Source: Parahaliea aestuarii (GTDB taxonomy: Bacteria > Pseudomonadota > Gammaproteobacteria > Pseudomonadales > Halieaceae). Taken from it: a stretch of DNA of 64,000 bases. The first letter of the stretch is position 1; every line of letters starts with the position of its first letter. The DNA lies in contig NZ_VRYZ01000003.1 of the NCBI RefSeq assembly GCF_008064635.1, positions 186,001 through 250,000 of the forward strand, read 5' to 3'. The notes beneath the pieces are model-generated. The model was not told the DNA's origin. It was given only the letters and a program-made list of their open reading frames with translations, and did no database searches. Of this stretch, positions 50,224 to 60,808 are shown one piece after another. The translations under genes and the position numbers were made by a program.

Positions 50224-50783
50224 TGTCGCCGCCGCCCGTGCCCGGCGCTGTCGAAAGGCAGACCCGGGCGTGGCTTGCCGAGTTCGTGGTGGGGCTGAAT
50301 CTCTGCCCCTTTGCCCGCCCCCTGCTCGATTCACCGGCGCTGCGGATCTCTGTCTCCACCGCAGCAGAGCGCGCCGCGTTGCAGCGCGCCTTCCTGCAGG
50401 AACTCGATAAGCTGCAATCCACGCCGGAAGCAGAAATTGCCACCACGCTGCTGGTTTTCCCCCGTGCGCTGGCGAGCTTTGACGACTACCTGGATTTTCT
50501 CGACGAAGCCCAGTTCCTGCTGGAACAGGCGGGTCTGGACGGCGTTGTGCAGCTGGCCAGCTTCCACCCCGATTACTGTTTCGAGGGAGAGGCGGAAAGT
50601 GCCGCCAGCCATTTCAGCAACCGCTCTCCCTGGCCGACGATACACCTGCTGCGCGAAGCCATGGTCACCCGGCTGGTGACCGGCCACCCGGACCCCGAGG
50701 CGATTCCCGGGGCCAATGTCGAGCACCTGAACGCGCTGGGCCGGGAGACTCTCGAAACGCGTTGGCAGGCCCTCTTCGACTAG
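50223..50783 (+). CDS. DUF1415 protein
   Basis: 186 residues, cytoplasmic. The DUF1415 signature is the opening TRAWLAEFVVGLNLCPFARP (with a conserved Cys), then TTLLVFPRALASFDDYLDFL and QLASFHPDYCFEGE, and a C-terminal SPWPTIHLLREAMV. The function is unknown. Its ATG overlaps the previous stop by one base (TGATG), so it is co-translated with the rubredoxin reductase; a redox or metal link is possible but not shown. Confidence 0.92.
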   Translation: MSPPPVPGAVERQTRAWLAEFVVGLNLCPFARPLLDSPALRISVSTAAERAALQRAFLQELDKLQSTPEAEIATTLLVFPRALASFDDYLDFLDEAQFLLEQAGLDGVVQLASFHPDYCFEGEAESAASHFSNRSPWPTIHLLREAMVTRLVTGHPDPEAIPGANVEHLNALGRETLETRWQALFD

Positions 50784-50793
50784 TCTTTCCGGT

Positions 50794-51246
50794 TCAGCCG
50801 GGACCGTCCGGAATCTCGGGTTCCACCAGTTTGGCCAGCAGCGCCAGTGATTCCTGCCAGCCGAGGTAGCAGGCCTCCTCCGGAATCATGTCGGGTACGC
50901 CTTCCTGGGTGACCCGCAGTTGCGTGCCGCAGGAGACGGCTTCAATGACCACCGTCACATCAAGCTCGCCGGGGAGGTTGGGGTCTTCGAACTGGTCGGA
51001 ATAGCGAATCCGCTTTCCCGGCACCAGTTCGTGAAATGTGCCGCCAAAGGCGTGGCTGCTCCCGGTGCTGAAATTGGTGAATGACATCCGGTAGGTACCG
51101 CCCACCCGGGCGTCCATGTGGTGAACTTTGCCGGTGAAGCCATTGGGCGGCAGCCACTTGCACATGGCGTCCGGGTCGATAAAGGCGCGGTAGACGCGGT
51201 CGGGGGTGGCCTGCAGGATGCGATGTAAGCGTATGGTATGTGGCAT
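50794..51246 (-). CDS. SRPBCC (AHSA1-type) domain protein
   Basis: 150 residues in the START-like/polyketide-cyclase superfamily, AHSA1 branch. Segments are IRLHRILQATPDRVYRAFID, CKWLPPNGFTGKVHHMDARV, GGTYRMSFTNF and the C-terminal LGWQESLALLAKLVE. Such proteins bind hydrophobic ligands in a deep pocket; no specific role can be assigned. It is convergent with DUF1415 (10-base gap) and downstream of recG. Confidence 0.88.
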   Translation of the reverse strand: MPHTIRLHRILQATPDRVYRAFIDPDAMCKWLPPNGFTGKVHHMDARVGGTYRMSFTNFSTGSSHAFGGTFHELVPGKRIRYSDQFEDPNLPGELDVTVVIEAVSCGTQLRVTQEGVPDMIPEEACYLGWQESLALLAKLVEPEIPDGPG

Positions 51247-51345
51247 GGTGTGAGCTCCGTTTTGTTGCCAATGGGGTATAGCTCACATTAGTCGTATCGC
51301 CCACCCGGCAATCGACACTGCGCTGCGCCGTTTCTCCCCGGCATC

Positions 51346-53433
51346 CTACACACTGGCGAAGCGCTGCTTTTCCCCGGTCCAGCGACGAATGAGTTCCGCT
51401 TCGGTGTGGCGGTCCCGGGCCAGCGCCTCGCCGGCGGTGCGCGCTTCATCCAGCAGGTCTTCATGCACGCTGAGGTCGGCAATGCGGAAGCTCATGTCGC
51501 CCGTCTGGCGTGTGCCCAGCACTTCACCGGGGCCGCGCAGGGCGAGGTCCTTCTCGGCGATGTAAAAGCCGTCGTTACTCTCGCGCATGGCGGCGAGGCG
51601 CTCCCTGCCGTTCTGTGACAGGGGGCTCTGGTACAGCAGTACACAGTGGCTGGCGGCCTGGCCGCGACCGACCCGGCCACGCAGCTGGTGCAGCTGGGCG
51701 AGGCCCAGGCGTTCGGGGTTCTCGATCACCATCAGGCTGGCGTTGGGCACATCGACACCCACCTCTATCACGGTGGTGGCGACCAGCAGCTGCAGTTCGC
51801 CGGCTTTAAAAGCCGCCATCACGGCTTCCTTTTCTGCCGCCTTCAGTCTGCCGTGAATCAGGCCCACCCGCAGCTCGGGCAGGGCCTCTGCCAGCTCCTG
51901 GGCGGTGGATTCCGCCGCCTGCGCCTGCAGGACATCGCTCTCTTCCACCAGCGTGCACACCCAGTAGGCCTGGCGCCCGTCGGCGCAGGCCGCCGCCACC
52001 CGCTCCACTACTTGCTCCCGCCGCGCGGCGTCGATCAACACCGTCGTCACCGGCTGGCGGCCCGGTGGCAATTCATCAATCACCGAGCAGTCCAGGTCGG
52101 CGTAGGCGACCATGGACAGGGTGCGGGGGATGGGGGTGGCGGTCATGACGAGCTGGTGGGGCCGGCCACTGCGGCCGCTGGCCTTTTCGGTCAGGGCCAG
52201 GCGCTGGTGCACGCCGAAGCGATGCTGTTCGTCGACGATCACCAGCCCCAGGCGGTGGAACTCCACATCCGCCTGGAACAGGGCGTGGGTGCCCACCAGC
52301 AGTTGCAGGTCGCCGCTGGCCAGTGCCGCGAGGGTCTCGCGGCGCGCTTTGGCGCGCGTTTTGCCAGTCAACAGTACGGGTTCAATGCCGAGCCCGGCGA
52401 GCCATCCGCTGAAGTTCTGCCGGTGCTGCTCGGCGAGGATTTCGGTGGGCGCCATGATCGCCACCTGGTAGCCGTTGCTGATCGCCTGCAGGGCGGCACA
52501 GGCGGCCACCAGGGTTTTACCCGAACCGACATCGCCCTGTAGCAGGCGCAGCATCGGTTGCCGGCGGGCCAGATCCGCAGCGATTTCGGCAATGACCCGC
52601 CGCTGGGCTGCGGTAGGGCGAAAGGGCAGGGCCTGCAACAGTTGCCGCTGCGCCTGCTCCTGTGGTGGCAGCGCCGGTGATTGAACGCTCAGCTGTTGTT
52701 CCCGCAGGCGCAACAGGGCGAGGTGGTGCGCCACCAGTTCCTCCAGTGCCAGGCGCAGTTGCGCCGGGTGACGGCCGGCCTGCAATTGCTCCAGAGGCGC
52801 ATCCGGCGGCGGGTTGTGCAGGTAGCGCAGGGCGGCAACCAGACCAAAGCCGTGAGCGTGCTGCGGCGGCAGCAAATCCTGTGGCGCCGCGCGCTGAAGC
52901 AGCGCCAGCGCCTGTTCGCACAGCTTGCGCCACTGGTTCTGGCCGATGCCGGTGGTGGTGGGGTAAATCGGGGTCAGGCGGTCTTCGTTGACGGACTCCC
53001 CCTCCTCCAGCTGGCGGTATTCAGGGTGATACATTTCCAGCCCGCTGCAGCCGCGGCGCACATTGCCATAGCAGCGCAGGCGACTGCCTGCCCGCAGGTT
53101 GTTCTTCTGCGCTGCGCTGAAGTGGAAAAAGCGCAGCGTCAGGGTGCCACTGCCGTCCTGTACCCGCGCCACCAGACTGCGGCGGCGGCCAAATACGATA
53201 TCGGCGGCACGCACTTCCACTTCGATGACAGCGTCGGTATTGGCCTGGAGCGCGGCGATGGCGGTGACACGGGTGCGATCCTGGTAGCGCAGGGGCAGGT
53301 GGAACAGCAGATCCTCAACCCGGTGTACGCCGTAGTCCGACAGTTTGCCGGCGAGCTTCGGTCCCACGCCGCGCAGGCTCTGGAGGGGTTGGGTAAGAAC
53401 ATCGATTACCACCGCAGGCACCCGCCGGCACAT
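51346..53433 (-). CDS. recG: ATP-dependent DNA helicase RecG
   Basis: Branch-migrating helicase that reverses stalled forks and processes D- and R-loops. The 695-residue protein has a wedge/OB domain (residues about 15-200, starting LQSLRGVGPKLAGKLSDYGV and FHLPLRYQDRT), then helicase motifs LLQGDVGSGKT, IMAPTEILAEQHRQNF, VDEQHRFG, MTATPIPRTL and QLRGRVGRG, and the TRG-like C-terminus. The start is uncertain; ATG 53433 is proposed, with GTG 53412 as an alternative. It lies next to a divergent epimerase gene and two genes from ridA-spoT, as in Pseudomonas. Confidence 0.95.
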   Translation of the reverse strand: MCRRVPAVVIDVLTQPLQSLRGVGPKLAGKLSDYGVHRVEDLLFHLPLRYQDRTRVTAIAALQANTDAVIEVEVRAADIVFGRRRSLVARVQDGSGTLTLRFFHFSAAQKNNLRAGSRLRCYGNVRRGCSGLEMYHPEYRQLEEGESVNEDRLTPIYPTTTGIGQNQWRKLCEQALALLQRAAPQDLLPPQHAHGFGLVAALRYLHNPPPDAPLEQLQAGRHPAQLRLALEELVAHHLALLRLREQQLSVQSPALPPQEQAQRQLLQALPFRPTAAQRRVIAEIAADLARRQPMLRLLQGDVGSGKTLVAACAALQAISNGYQVAIMAPTEILAEQHRQNFSGWLAGLGIEPVLLTGKTRAKARRETLAALASGDLQLLVGTHALFQADVEFHRLGLVIVDEQHRFGVHQRLALTEKASGRSGRPHQLVMTATPIPRTLSMVAYADLDCSVIDELPPGRQPVTTVLIDAARREQVVERVAAACADGRQAYWVCTLVEESDVLQAQAAESTAQELAEALPELRVGLIHGRLKAAEKEAVMAAFKAGELQLLVATTVIEVGVDVPNASLMVIENPERLGLAQLHQLRGRVGRGQAASHCVLLYQSPLSQNGRERLAAMRESNDGFYIAEKDLALRGPGEVLGTRQTGDMSFRIADLSVHEDLLDEARTAGEALARDRHTEAELIRRWTGEKQRFASV

Positions 53434-53531
53434 GACGTAGTGGGGTGGTAGATTGTGGCTGCCTTGCGGGAGCGGGTTGTGGAGGTCATTATGCCGGGCT
53501 GTTGTGTCCGTGAGGATGGAGTGTACCCAGA

Positions 53532-54422
53532 GTGAGCCCCGACAGTGAACGCTCAATTACAGGCAAATCCCTGGTGGTACTCGGCTGCGGTGACCTCGGG
53601 CTGCGGCTGGCTGCGGCCCTGCCGCAGTGGCAGGTTACCGGCCTGTGCCGCAGTCCGCAGCGGCTGCCAGACGCGCTGCGCGGGCCGGCTGTGGATTACA
53701 CCCGCCCCGGCAGCCTGGATTTTCTGGCCGGGCTGGCTCCCGACTACATCGTCACCACCCTGAAACCGGTTGGCAAAGGAGAGCCCGGCTACATTGCCGG
53801 ATTTACCGAAGCCACGCGAAATCTGTTGCGCGGGCTCGGCAACCACCGCCCCCGGGCGCTGCTCATGGTGAGCAGCACCCGTGTCTATGCCGAGCAGCAC
53901 GGCGGCTGGGTGGACGAGCACTCGCCGCTTACCACCCAAGATCCGTGCGCACAGGCGATCATCCAGGCAGAACAGCTGTTGCTGGGCGCTGGCTGCAACG
54001 CCGCGACAGTGCGCTGCGCCGGTATCTACGGCGACCCGCAGGGGCGCCTGTTGACGCGCATTGCCAGTGGTGAACTCTGTGCGCCGCAACCGACGCGTTA
54101 CAGCAACCGTATTCACCGCGACGATGTGGCGGGCTTTCTCGCCCATTTGCTATTGCAGGCCGCAGGGAATAAACAACTGGCGCCTGTCTACCTCGCCTGT
54201 GACGATCAACCGGCGCCGCAGGCCGAGGTCGAGCAGTGGCTGGCGGGGCAGCTTGGGGTACCGCGGGAAAGCGCGCAGTTGGTGAAAGCACCGCCTCAGG
54301 CCCACAAGCGCTGCCGCAACCGCGCCCTGCGCGATAGCGGCTTTCAGCTTCGGTATCCGGGCTATCGCAGCGGTTACGCTGCTGTGCTGGCGCAGCGCGC
54401 CAGCGGCGAGGGTGGCGATTGA
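53532..54422 (+). CDS. NAD(P)-dependent epimerase/SDR-like protein (YeeZ family)
   Basis: 296 residues, extended short-chain dehydrogenase fold. The nucleotide-binding VVLGCGDLGLRLAAAL is near residues 14-30, and LMVSSTRVYAEQHGGWVDEH with a Ser-Tyr pair typical of epimerases is near residue 112. A VRCAGIYGDPQGRLL segment and YSNRIHRDDVAGFLAHLL follow, as in YeeZ. The substrate is unknown. It starts at GTG 53532, about 100 bases from divergent recG. Confidence 0.88.
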   Translation: MSPDSERSITGKSLVVLGCGDLGLRLAAALPQWQVTGLCRSPQRLPDALRGPAVDYTRPGSLDFLAGLAPDYIVTTLKPVGKGEPGYIAGFTEATRNLLRGLGNHRPRALLMVSSTRVYAEQHGGWVDEHSPLTTQDPCAQAIIQAEQLLLGAGCNAATVRCAGIYGDPQGRLLTRIASGELCAPQPTRYSNRIHRDDVAGFLAHLLLQAAGNKQLAPVYLACDDQPAPQAEVEQWLAGQLGVPRESAQLVKAPPQAHKRCRNRALRDSGFQLRYPGYRSGYAAVLAQRASGEGGD

Positions 54423-54438
54423 GCGGGGCGCTTCCGCC

Positions 54439-54822
54439 TCAGACCGCGAGGATGGCTTCCACTTCGATGGCGACACCCTTGGGCAGGCCGGCCACCTCGA
54501 CGCAGGCGCGGGCCGGGTAGGGTTCCTGCAGATATTCGGCCATCACGGCATTGACCGCGGCAAAGTCGTTCATGTCGGTGAGGGAGATGTTCAGCTTCAC
54601 CGCGTGGTTGAGGCTGCCACCGGCGGCTTCGGCGACGGCGGCCAGGTTCCTGAACACCTGGTGGGCCTGGGCCTCAACGCCCCCTTCGACGACTTCCATG
54701 GTCTCCGGCACCAGCGCGATTTGCCCGGACAGCCACACAGTGTTCCCGACTTTGACGGCCTGGGAGTAGGGACCGATGGCCGCCGGTGCATGGGGGGTGG
54801 AAATAATGGCGCGATTGGTCAC
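54439..54822 (-). CDS. ridA: Reactive intermediate/imine deaminase RidA
   Basis: Trimeric YjgF-family enzyme that hydrolyses reactive enamines and imines such as 2-aminoacrylate. The 127 residues contain IGPYSQAVKVGNTVWLSGQ, the HQVFRNLAAV helix and the signature PARACVEVAGLPKGVAIEVEAI with the catalytic arginine. It follows spoT by 23 bases on the same strand, the common gene order in this group. Confidence 0.96.
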   Translation of the reverse strand: MTNRAIISTPHAPAAIGPYSQAVKVGNTVWLSGQIALVPETMEVVEGGVEAQAHQVFRNLAAVAEAAGGSLNHAVKLNISLTDMNDFAAVNAVMAEYLQEPYPARACVEVAGLPKGVAIEVEAILAV

Positions 54823-54845
54823 GGTAAGGGCTCCTGCGCTGGGGG

Positions 54846-56975
54846 TTAATTCTTGATGCGGGTAACGCGACGGACTGAGCTGTGGTTGCGCAGTCGCCGC
54901 ATGATGTCGGCCAGGTGTACCCGGTTGCCGACCAGCACTTCCAGGTCGACAAAGGTGAACTGGTAGTCCTTGTCTTCGGTGGCGATGCGCTCGATGTTCA
55001 CGCCCATGCTGTTGATGCGGGTGGCCAGCACGGCGATCATGCCGCGGCGGTTTTCAACCTCGATGCGCAGGTGGGAAAGGTACTCTCCCTCCACCTCGTC
55101 GGCCCAGCGCAAGGCCACCAGGCGCTCGCGATTCTCGCGCATTTCGGCCAGGTTCTTGCAGCTTTCCCGATGTACCACCACGCCTTTCTCGGAGCTCAGG
55201 TAACCTTCGATCGGGTCGCCGGGAATGGGGTGGCAGCACTTGGCGTAGCTCACCATGAAACCCTCGGTACCGCGGATGGCGAGGGACTGTCCGTCGTGGT
55301 CGGCGCGCGCCAGGTCGGGGGAGGCGTGCGCAGTGTCGGATTCACCGAGCAACTGCTGGGCGGTGATCGGTGGCAGGCGGTTGCCGCGGGCGATGTCGTC
55401 CAGCAGGTCGTTCAGTTCGTCGTAACCGTGGCGCGCGAGATAGTCATTGACGCGTTCCTCGCCGAGCTGCTCGAGACCGGAGCCAGAGCCGGTGAGCGCC
55501 TTTTCCAGCAGGCGCCGGCCCAGGGCGACGGAGTCGTCACGGGTCTGGTGCTTGAGGAAGTGACGGATATTGGTGCGCGCCTTGGCGGTCACTGCGTAGT
55601 TAAACCAGCTGGGGTTGGGGCGGGCGCCCGGGGCGGTGAGAATCTCCACCGTCTGGCCACTCTGCAGGGGCTCGGACAGCGGCGCCAGGCGGCGGTTGAT
55701 GCGGCAGGCCACACAGCTGTTGCCGACATCGGTGTGTACGGCGTAGGCGAAATCCACGGCGGTGGCGCCCCGGGGCAATTCGAGAATGCCTCCTTTGGGG
55801 GTGAACACGTAGATCTCGTCCGGGAACAGGTCGATCTTGACGCTCTCGATAAACTCCAGCGAGTTGCCCGCCCGCTGCTGCATTTCCAGCAGGCCCTGCA
55901 CCCACTCCCGGGCGCGGGCGTGGCTGGCGTTGGCGCTCTGGCCCTCGCTCTTGTACAGCCAGTGGGCGGCGATGCCGTTGTTGGCCATCTCTTCCATTTC
56001 CAGGGTGCGGATCTGGATCTCGATCGGCACCCCGTGCATCCCCATCAGCACGGTGTGCAGGCTCTGGTAGCCGTTGGCCTTGGGAATGGCGATGTAATCC
56101 TTGAACTCCCCCGGCACCGGCTTGTACAGGCTGTGCACACAGCCCAGTACCCGGTAGCAGGTGTCTACCGAGTCGACGATGATGCGGAAGGCGTAGATAT
56201 CCATGATTTCCGAGAAGGACTTCTTCTTCGACTTCATCTTCTTGTAGATGGAGTAGAGGTGCTTCTCACGGCCGATCACCTCGCAGTCGTGGCCCTCCTG
56301 CTCCAGCGCCGCCTCGACCTGGTGGCGAATCTTCTCCACCAGTTCCTTGCGGTGCCCGCGGGAGGCGCGGCGGGCCGCTTCGATACGACTGGCGCGCATC
56401 GGGTGGAGGGCGCGAAAGCCGAGGTCTTCGAATTCCATGCGCACGGTGTTCATGCCCAGGCGCATGGCGATGGGGGCGTAGATTTCCAGGGTTTCGCGGG
56501 CGATGCGGCGGGCCTTGTCGCGGCGCAACACGCCGAGGGTGCGCATGTTGTGCAGGCGGTCGGCCAGTTTTACCAGGATCACGCGGATGTCCCGGGCCAT
56601 GGCCAGGGCCATTTTCTGGAAGTTCTCCGCTTGTTTCTCTGCCAGCGAGTCGAACTCCATCTGGGTCAGCTTGCTGACCCCGTCCACCAGTTCGGCCACG
56701 GTGGAACCGAACTGGCTGCCGATGGCGGATTTGTCGATACCGGTGTCTTCAATGACGTCGTGCAGCATGGCGGCCATCAGGCTTTGATGGTCCATGTGCA
56801 TGTCAGCGAGAATCCCGGCCACGGCCAGGGGGTGGGTCACATAGGGTTCGCCGCTGCGGCGCAGCTGCCCGTGATGGGCCTGCTCGGCGAAGTAATAGGC
56901 GCGGCGTACCTGCTGGGTCTGTTCCGGGTTCAGGTAGCTGCGGAGCGTGGAGTCGAGGGCATCAATGGTTTGCAT
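54846..56975 (-). CDS. spoT: Bifunctional (p)ppGpp synthetase/hydrolase SpoT
   Basis: Controls the alarmone of the stringent response. The 709 residues have an HD hydrolase domain (about 20-160, HDVIEDTGI and KLADRLHNMRTLG). The synthetase domain (about 230-350) includes YAFRIIVDSVDTCYRVLG and YQSLHTVLMGMHGVPIEIQIR, and a TGS domain (about 390-450) is followed by a helical region with a conserved YAKCCHPIPGDPIEGYLSSEKG. An ACT domain lies at about 640-705. It is downstream of rpoZ and upstream of ridA, the standard order. The opposite strand carries a 710-codon shadow frame. Confidence 0.98.
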   Translation of the reverse strand: MQTIDALDSTLRSYLNPEQTQQVRRAYYFAEQAHHGQLRRSGEPYVTHPLAVAGILADMHMDHQSLMAAMLHDVIEDTGIDKSAIGSQFGSTVAELVDGVSKLTQMEFDSLAEKQAENFQKMALAMARDIRVILVKLADRLHNMRTLGVLRRDKARRIARETLEIYAPIAMRLGMNTVRMEFEDLGFRALHPMRASRIEAARRASRGHRKELVEKIRHQVEAALEQEGHDCEVIGREKHLYSIYKKMKSKKKSFSEIMDIYAFRIIVDSVDTCYRVLGCVHSLYKPVPGEFKDYIAIPKANGYQSLHTVLMGMHGVPIEIQIRTLEMEEMANNGIAAHWLYKSEGQSANASHARAREWVQGLLEMQQRAGNSLEFIESVKIDLFPDEIYVFTPKGGILELPRGATAVDFAYAVHTDVGNSCVACRINRRLAPLSEPLQSGQTVEILTAPGARPNPSWFNYAVTAKARTNIRHFLKHQTRDDSVALGRRLLEKALTGSGSGLEQLGEERVNDYLARHGYDELNDLLDDIARGNRLPPITAQQLLGESDTAHASPDLARADHDGQSLAIRGTEGFMVSYAKCCHPIPGDPIEGYLSSEKGVVVHRESCKNLAEMRENRERLVALRWADEVEGEYLSHLRIEVENRRGMIAVLATRINSMGVNIERIATEDKDYQFTFVDLEVLVGNRVHLADIMRRLRNHSSVRRVTRIKN

Positions 56976-57014
56976 AGTGAAATACGCGTTGGCTACCAGA
57001 GACGCCCCCCATAA

Positions 57015-57275
57015 TTACAGCGACTCGCTGGCCTCCATGACCTCGGCCAGTTCGTCTTCCGCATCCATCTCGTCTTCACGCAGCAGGATGTCGGGGCTAA
57101 CCAGGCCTTCAGCAATTTCGCGCAGGGCGATAACGGTGGGCTTGTCGGATTCTTCCTCGACCAGGGGGTCTTTGCCGCCGGTAGCGATCTGACGGGCGCG
57201 TTTGCTGGCAACCATCACCAGTTCAAAGCGGTTAGCTACGTTTTCCAGGCAATCTTCAACAGTTACACGTGCCAT
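57015..57275 (-). CDS. rpoZ: RNA polymerase omega subunit
   Basis: 86 residues. It promotes RNA polymerase assembly and forms part of a ppGpp-binding site. The family sequence is [20 protein letters not shown] followed by [17 protein letters not shown] and [18 protein letters not shown] 57275 is chosen; the longer frame to 57350 adds a non-conserved stretch. It is in the gmk-rpoZ-spoT order known in enterics and pseudomonads, separated from spoT by 39 bases. Confidence 0.97.
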   Translation of the reverse strand: MARVTVEDCLENVANRFELVMVASKRARQIATGGKDPLVEEESDKPTVIALREIAEGLVSPDILLREDEMDAEDELAEVMEASESL

Positions 57276-57474
57276 GCGTTCGGGTTTCCATGCAGTTCTG
57301 TGCCGCCCGCAGCCGATGCCGCAGGTCGACGGGTTGTAAACCGGGTTCATTGTGCGCAGCCTGGGCTGGCAGACTCGCGGGCCGGGCCGTTGTGACCACT
57401 CCGGAGGACCGGCAATTATAACGCGGTCACCGGGGTGTCCGTCCAGCCCGCAACGCCGTGAATAATGCCGCGGC

Positions 57475-58185
<711 letters not shown>

Positions 58186-59055
58186 CTACTCGATATTCTG
58201 GATCTGCTCCCGCATCTGTTCGATCAGCACCTTGAGTTCCACGGCGCTGGCGGTGGTGCTGCTGGCGGTCGACTTGGAGGACAGGGTGTTGGCCTCGCGA
58301 TTGAACTCCTGCATCAGGAAGTCCAGCCGGCGACCACAGGGCCCGCCCTTCTTCAGGGTGCGTCTGACCTCCTGTATGTGGGTGTCGAGGCGGTCGAGTT
58401 CCTCGTCCACGTCGGCCTTCTGGGCCATGTAAACCAGTTCCTGTTCCAGGCGTGCCGGGTCGGCTTCCAGGTCCAGGTCCTCGATGCGGGCGATCACCCG
58501 GTCCCGCTGCTGCTTGAGCAGTGCGGGCAGTCGCTCGCGGGTGCTGGCGACCTCTGCTTCCACCTGGTCCAGGCGTTCAAGGATCAGGGCGGCCAGCTTT
58601 TCGCCCTCGCGGGCGCGGTTTTCCTTCAGTGTGTCGAGGGCTTTGGCGAACAGTTTGGCGGCGGCGCTCTGCAGGACTTCCTCGCTGTCGGCGCGGCTGG
58701 CGCAAACACCGGGGAATTGCAGCACCTGTAGCGGATCGAGCGGCTGCGTGCTGGCAGAGTGCCGGGCCACCAGGTTGGCGGCTTTAAGCACTTCGCCGAG
58801 CCGGGCTTCGTCGATCACCAGCGGCCCTGCGGCGGTATCGCCCTGTTGTTGCAGGCGCAGCAGACAGTCAAGCTTGCCCCGCGAGAGGCTTTTGGACGCC
58901 TGCTCGCGGAAGCGCCCTTCCAGTTCTCGCAGGGAGTCCGGAATCTTGAAATGGCAGTCGAGATAGCGGTGGTTGACGCTGCGCAGCTCGAGGGTCAAGT
59001 TGCCCTGCTCGGTGGCCAGGCTCTCCCTGGCGAAGGCGGTCATGCTGTGGATCAT
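58186..59055 (-). CDS. yicC: YicC/YloC-family endoribonuclease
   Basis: 289 residues. The N-terminal YicC domain opens [13 protein letters not shown] and continues [20 protein letters not shown]; the C-terminal half ends with KLDCLLRL... and [21 protein letters not shown]. The family was shown to be an RNA endonuclease that affects RyhB stability in E. coli. ATG 59055 matches the family start. It is upstream of gmk and divergent from rph, a conserved arrangement. Confidence 0.93.
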   Translation of the reverse strand: MIHSMTAFARESLATEQGNLTLELRSVNHRYLDCHFKIPDSLRELEGRFREQASKSLSRGKLDCLLRLQQQGDTAAGPLVIDEARLGEVLKAANLVARHSASTQPLDPLQVLQFPGVCASRADSEEVLQSAAAKLFAKALDTLKENRAREGEKLAALILERLDQVEAEVASTRERLPALLKQQRDRVIARIEDLDLEADPARLEQELVYMAQKADVDEELDRLDTHIQEVRRTLKKGGPCGRRLDFLMQEFNREANTLSSKSTASSTTASAVELKVLIEQMREQIQNIE

Positions 59056-59186
59056 GGCGAGGCAATTCACTGGTCGACGCGGCTCCCGAGTGTAGCAGCT
59101 TGCCCGCCGGGCTCACAGCGGAGGGCCCGTCCTGCATCGCACCGGCCACTGCCGTATACTGGCGCGCCAGCAGACAGGAGATTTTC

Positions 59187-59909
59187 ATGCAACGTCCCAG
59201 CGGCCGTGCGCCAAACCAACTGCGCGACATCACCATTACCCGCCATTTCACCTGCCATGCAGAGGGTTCGGTGCTGGTCAGTTTCGGCAACACCCGTGTG
59301 ATCTGTACCGCATCGGTAAATGAGGGCGTACCGCGTTTCCTGCGCGGCAGCGGCAGTGGCTGGGTCACTGCGGAATACGGCATGCTGCCCCGCTCTACCG
59401 GCAGCCGTATGGATCGCGAGGCCGCGCGCGGCAAGCAGGGCGGGCGCACGGTGGAGATCCAGCGCCTGATTGGGCGCTCGCTGCGGGCGGCGGTGGATCT
59501 GAAAAGGCTGGGGGAGCACACCATTACCATCGATTGCGATGTAATCCAGGCGGATGGCGGCACGCGCACCGCATCCATCACTGGCGCCTGCGTGGCCCTG
59601 GTGGATGCCCTCAATTATCTACAGCGCAAAAAACTGATTGTCACTGACCCGCTCAAGCAAATGATTGCCTCGGTGTCGGTGGGGGTATACAGGGGAGTGC
59701 CGGTGCTGGACCTGGATTACCCGGAAGACGCTGCTGCCGATACCGATATGAATGTGATCATGGGCGAGGATGGAGGATTCATCGAGGTTCAGGGCACTGC
59801 CGAGGGCGCGCCATTCGCCCGCGATGAACTCAATGTCATGCTGGACTTGGCAGCCGGTGGGGTCTCGGAACTGGTTGCCGCCCAGAGAGCGGCACTGGCG
59901 GAGGGCTAA
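59187..59909 (+). CDS. rph: Ribonuclease PH
   Basis: Phosphorolytic 3'-5' exoribonuclease trimming tRNA 3' ends. The 240 residues match E. coli Rph in length and sequence: [19 protein letters not shown], the [14 protein letters not shown] motif with phosphate-binding residues, [20 protein letters not shown] and [23 protein letters not shown] 59187 follows CAGACAGGAG. The next gene in the same direction is pyrE at 60911, with a convergent Crc-like gene between them. Confidence 0.97.
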   Translation: MQRPSGRAPNQLRDITITRHFTCHAEGSVLVSFGNTRVICTASVNEGVPRFLRGSGSGWVTAEYGMLPRSTGSRMDREAARGKQGGRTVEIQRLIGRSLRAAVDLKRLGEHTITIDCDVIQADGGTRTASITGACVALVDALNYLQRKKLIVTDPLKQMIASVSVGVYRGVPVLDLDYPEDAAADTDMNVIMGEDGGFIEVQGTAEGAPFARDELNVMLDLAAGGVSELVAAQRAALAEG

Positions 59910-59910
59910 A

Positions 59911-60684
59911 TCAGCTGCCGCTGGGCTCGATGTCGTAGTCCATGATGACCGGCGCGTGGTTGGAAAACTCCCGCGCCTTGTACAGGGCGCCGTAGTCGAC
60001 ACTGTACTTCAGCCCCTTGGAGACAATCTGGAAATCGGTGCGCATGCCGTTGCTGTCGCGATCGCCTTCCGGCCACCAGCTGAACTCGTCGCGGTCGGAG
60101 TTGATTTCGCGGAAGGCGTCCACGTAACCCGCTTCGATCAGTTCGTCCATCCACTGGCGCTCCTCGGCGAGAAAGCCGGGGATACTGGAATTGCGCTCGG
60201 TATCCTGCACGTCAGCGGCGGTGTGGGCGATGTGCCAGTTGCCGCAGATAATGAATTCGCGCCGCTTGTTGCGGATTTTCAGCAGGTGGTTCTGCAGCAG
60301 GCTGAAGAACTCGGATTTGCGCGCCAGCTGATCGGCGTTGCCCGGTTCGGCCCGGGGGGCCAGCAGGCAGCCGACGCTCAGGTTTTCGAAGTCCGCCTGG
60401 ATGTAGCGGCCCTCCATGTCGAAATCGGAGAAGCCGAGTCCGGTCATGATGGCCTTGGGCAGCTGCCGGGTGTAGATGGCCACACCGTTGGCCTTGCCGC
60501 CGACGTCGTCAAAAAAGTAGGCGTTGTACTCAGGGGGGAAATACAGATTGTCCTGCAGGTCGTATTCGCTGCATTGCAAATCCTGAATGCAAACAAACTC
60601 CGCATCCTGCTCTTTCAGCCAGTCGTAAAACCCCCGATCGGCAGCGTTCTTGATGCCGTCGGCGCTGAAACTGATAATCCTCAT
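59911..60684 (-). CDS. crc: Crc-like, catalytically degenerate exonuclease III family protein
   Basis: 257 residues in the ExoIII/Crc family, located between rph and pyrE as crc is in Pseudomonas. Several catalytic residues of ExoIII are replaced: the Asn of SFNING is Ser7 (SFSADG), the Glu of LQE is Asp35 (IQDLQ), the GDMN Asp and Asn are Asn149 and His151 (CGNWHIAH), and the Asp of the DH pair is Asn242 (SNHAPV). Pseudomonas Crc, which acts with Hfq in catabolite repression, is also inactive as a nuclease. Shared features include the RREFIICG stretch, PGFLAEERQWMDEL and EFSWWPEG. A role in Hfq control is inferred. Confidence 0.85.
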   Translation of the reverse strand: MRIISFSADGIKNAADRGFYDWLKEQDAEFVCIQDLQCSEYDLQDNLYFPPEYNAYFFDDVGGKANGVAIYTRQLPKAIMTGLGFSDFDMEGRYIQADFENLSVGCLLAPRAEPGNADQLARKSEFFSLLQNHLLKIRNKRREFIICGNWHIAHTAADVQDTERNSSIPGFLAEERQWMDELIEAGYVDAFREINSDRDEFSWWPEGDRDSNGMRTDFQIVSKGLKYSVDYGALYKAREFSNHAPVIMDYDIEPSGS

Positions 60685-60808
60685 TCATGGCCCCTTGTTT
60701 ATAGAGGGTGTATGATACCTGAGCCTGTCAATTCAGAATACTCTGCGGGCGCATTCATATCCTCACACGGGCCCGGAGACGGCCGCGAGTGGCAGGAAAG
60801 ACACTGTT

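Noticed and set aside
54882-57014. A 710-codon plus-strand frame opposite spoT
   Set aside because: Shadow of spoT; no domain and an implausible composition.
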